From: Lachnospiraceae bacterium
GTDB taxonomy: Bacteria > Bacillota > Clostridia > Lachnospirales > Lachnospiraceae
DNA length: 6,674 nt
Direction: 5' to 3'
NCBI GenBank assembly: GCA_003488965.1
Contig: DNJW01000011.1
Coordinates: forward strand, 1-6,674
Shown: positions 5,586-6,674 of the stretch, piece after piece
Position numbering within the stretch: the first letter of the stretch is position 1
Layout: each line of letters starts with the position of its first letter
Program-made: the position numbers and the translations under genes
Notes under the pieces: generated by a model
Told to the model about the DNA's origin: nothing
Databases searched by the model: none
Seen by the model: only the letters and a program-made list of their open reading frames with translations

Positions 5586-6356
5586 CTATCTGTATACGCC
5601 CGCTGCTGCGCTCCATTTTCCCTTTTTGGTTTCGTGCCCTGCCCCATAATATACAAACCTTCCGTAACCTCTGACGGAAACAGTATCCCCGCTTTTTATC
5701 ACATAACTGTTATTTTCATTCACCCTGCCGTTCACATATATCTTCTTCTCCCGAAACAGCTCCAGACTCTGATTTCTGGACAGATGATATATCTTGGCCA
5801 CAATCCCGTCTGCCCTTTCCGAAGCCACCGTGAAATGTATTTCCTCCGGTTCCTTCACCGGAAGCTCCTTTCCGGCATCCGCCGGACTGCATTTCACATC
5901 CGTATGCTTTACCTTATTTAAATTCTCCACAATATACGGCGCTATCTTTTCCGTACAAAAAATGTAGGCGGTCTTTCCTTTTATAAAAATATCTCCTACA
6001 GCGCTCCTGTCTATACCCAGGTTCATCAATGCGCCAAGGAAATCTCTATGAGTCATGGAATCCGCAAACTTCTCCATAAGAGGCCTCACCGCCAGGCAAA
6101 CAATAGGGAAATCCTCTTCATAGCCAATACTTTCTTTACTGCCAAACCGCAGCATCCGCCTTTCACAGTCCTGCGTCCCTCCAAAAAGCAGATACTCCTC
6201 TCCCTTTTCCTCCACAGGCATTCCATAAAAAACATCCTGCTCCGCCATGCCAAGAAAACCTGTATACGTATAAATATTGTGCTCATAAGATTTCCGCGAA
6301 AGCTCCGCCATCCGTTTCCGCAACTGCTGCAGTTCCTTCCCGCTCTCCGCTGCCAT
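5586..6356 (-). CDS. ylmH: YlmH family S4-domain RNA-binding protein
   Basis: This 256-residue cytosolic protein matches YlmH in length and layout. The N-terminal half has the family features RKSYEHNIYTYTGFLGMAEQ (21-40) and THRDFLGALMNLGIDRSAVGDI (102-123), the strongest signature. The C-terminal part (about 180-240) is an S4 RNA-binding domain: SERADGIVAKIYHLSRNQSLELF, then KIYVNGRVNENNSYVIKSGDTVSVRGYGRF. In Bacillus subtilis YlmH is linked to ribosome-associated quality control through binding of stalled 50S subunits, and in many Firmicutes it lies near divIVA and division genes; no divIVA is seen here. ATG 6354-6356 is favoured because it keeps the normal N-terminus. Its AGAGG stands unusually close to the start codon, with AGGGA further upstream. 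It is followed by the CmpB-like gene after 64 bases. Confidence 0.9.
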   Translation of the reverse strand: MAAESGKELQQLRKRMAELSRKSYEHNIYTYTGFLGMAEQDVFYGMPVEEKGEEYLLFGGTQDCERRMLRFGSKESIGYEEDFPIVCLAVRPLMEKFADSMTHRDFLGALMNLGIDRSAVGDIFIKGKTAYIFCTEKIAPYIVENLNKVKHTDVKCSPADAGKELPVKEPEEIHFTVASERADGIVAKIYHLSRNQSLELFREKKIYVNGRVNENNSYVIKSGDTVSVRGYGRFVYYGAGHETKKGKWSAAAGVYR

Positions 6357-6389
6357 ACCTCTTTACTCTTCCCTTCTATACGCCCTATC

Positions 6390-6418
6390 CTTATATATAT
6401 GATTAATTGCTGAACCAA
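6390..6418 (-). promoter_or_regulatory. Possible promoter of ylmH
   Basis: On the minus strand TTGGTT (6413-6418) and TATAAG (6390-6395) lie 17 bases apart. The -10 box matches consensus at five of six positions, the -35 box at only three of six. The surrounding sequence is very A/T-rich. The start would fall near 6383, about 27 bases before ylmH. I see no terminator after the upstream DUF1980-type gene, so read-through is also possible. Confidence 0.35.
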
Positions 6419-6464
6419 TAAATTTGCTGAATATTCTCTTAACTCAGAGTTCCGCAATCATATT

Positions 6465-6674
6465 TTATATAAAACTGATAACCTCTTCCTTCGGCGCCTT
6501 CGATTTCTCCACGCTAAGGGCAGCTAATACCGGGCCTTCCCCACCGTAATCCGCAAAATATTCCTTTTTGACAAGAGCCGTAACCTTCACCCATTTTCCT
6601 TCTTCCAAATCCGCCGCCTTTTCATAAGCGCATGCGAACCCGAGAAAAGCCATATCCTCCGCACAGCAGGTCAT
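6465..6674 (-). CDS. C-terminal part of a DUF1980/TIGR03943-type protein (cut by window edge)
   Basis: Only the last 69 or so residues lie in the window and the frame is open to the right edge, so the methionine at the edge is probably internal. Seen directly: MTCCAEDMAFLGFACAYEKA, with a Cys-Cys pair, then LEEGKWVKVTALVKKEYFADYGGEGPVL and a charged end SKAPKEEVISFI. The CCAxD, then W-V-x-V order fits the C-terminal domain of the DUF1980 (YcgQ-like, TIGR03943) family. That family is often encoded beside a membrane permease-like protein of the YcgR/DUF318 type, which would have to lie outside the window. The role is unknown; a link to metal or thiol chemistry through the cysteines is only a guess. 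It is 108 bases upstream of ylmH on the same strand. Confidence 0.6.
   Translation of the reverse strand: MTCCAEDMAFLGFACAYEKAADLEEGKWVKVTALVKKEYFADYGGEGPVLAALSVEKSKAPKEEVISFI

Overview
The window looks like ordinary chromosomal DNA of a low-to-moderate GC Firmicute, most likely a Lachnospiraceae-type Clostridium relative. The basis is strong AGGAGG-type ribosome binding sites, TTG starts, A/T-rich intergenic hairpins, and the gene families present: a LytTR/DUF3021 pair, separate PyrB and PyrI, a CmpB-like membrane protein, YlmH and a DUF1980-type protein. The genus is an inference and cannot be fixed from the sequence alone.

Left part (1-1098, + strand): a two-gene unit of a small LytTR DNA-binding regulator and a four-helix DUF3021 membrane protein, a known pairing thought to be a membrane-linked regulatory module. 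It is followed by a 379-base gene-free stretch (1099-1477). This holds a 189-bp palindromic element with 48-bp perfect terminal arms and a nested terminator-like hairpin, then a good sigma-A-type promoter and two small hairpins in the leader of the next gene.

Middle (1478-4524, + strand): a nitroreductase with its own terminator, then the pyrimidine genes pyrB and pyrI (aspartate carbamoyltransferase catalytic and regulatory chains), then a PHP-family metallophosphoesterase-like gene. The pyrB promoter region carries two tandem hairpins, and I see no PyrR-type leader between promoter and gene. PyrB and PyrI together should make the allosteric second step of de novo pyrimidine synthesis. The PHP protein may be co-transcribed, but its substrate is unknown.

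Right part (4546-6674, - strand): a hairpin between convergent genes, then, reading leftward from the right edge, the C-terminal end of a DUF1980/TIGR03943-type protein, the S4-domain RNA-binding protein YlmH with a possible promoter of its own, and a CmpB-like membrane protein with a long C-terminal coiled coil.

I found no RNA gene, CRISPR array, transposase, phage gene or defence system. The most unusual feature is the 189-bp palindromic element at 1099-1287. Next come the hairpin-rich promoter regions before the nitroreductase and pyrB, which share a hairpin followed by CATGCGTCT.
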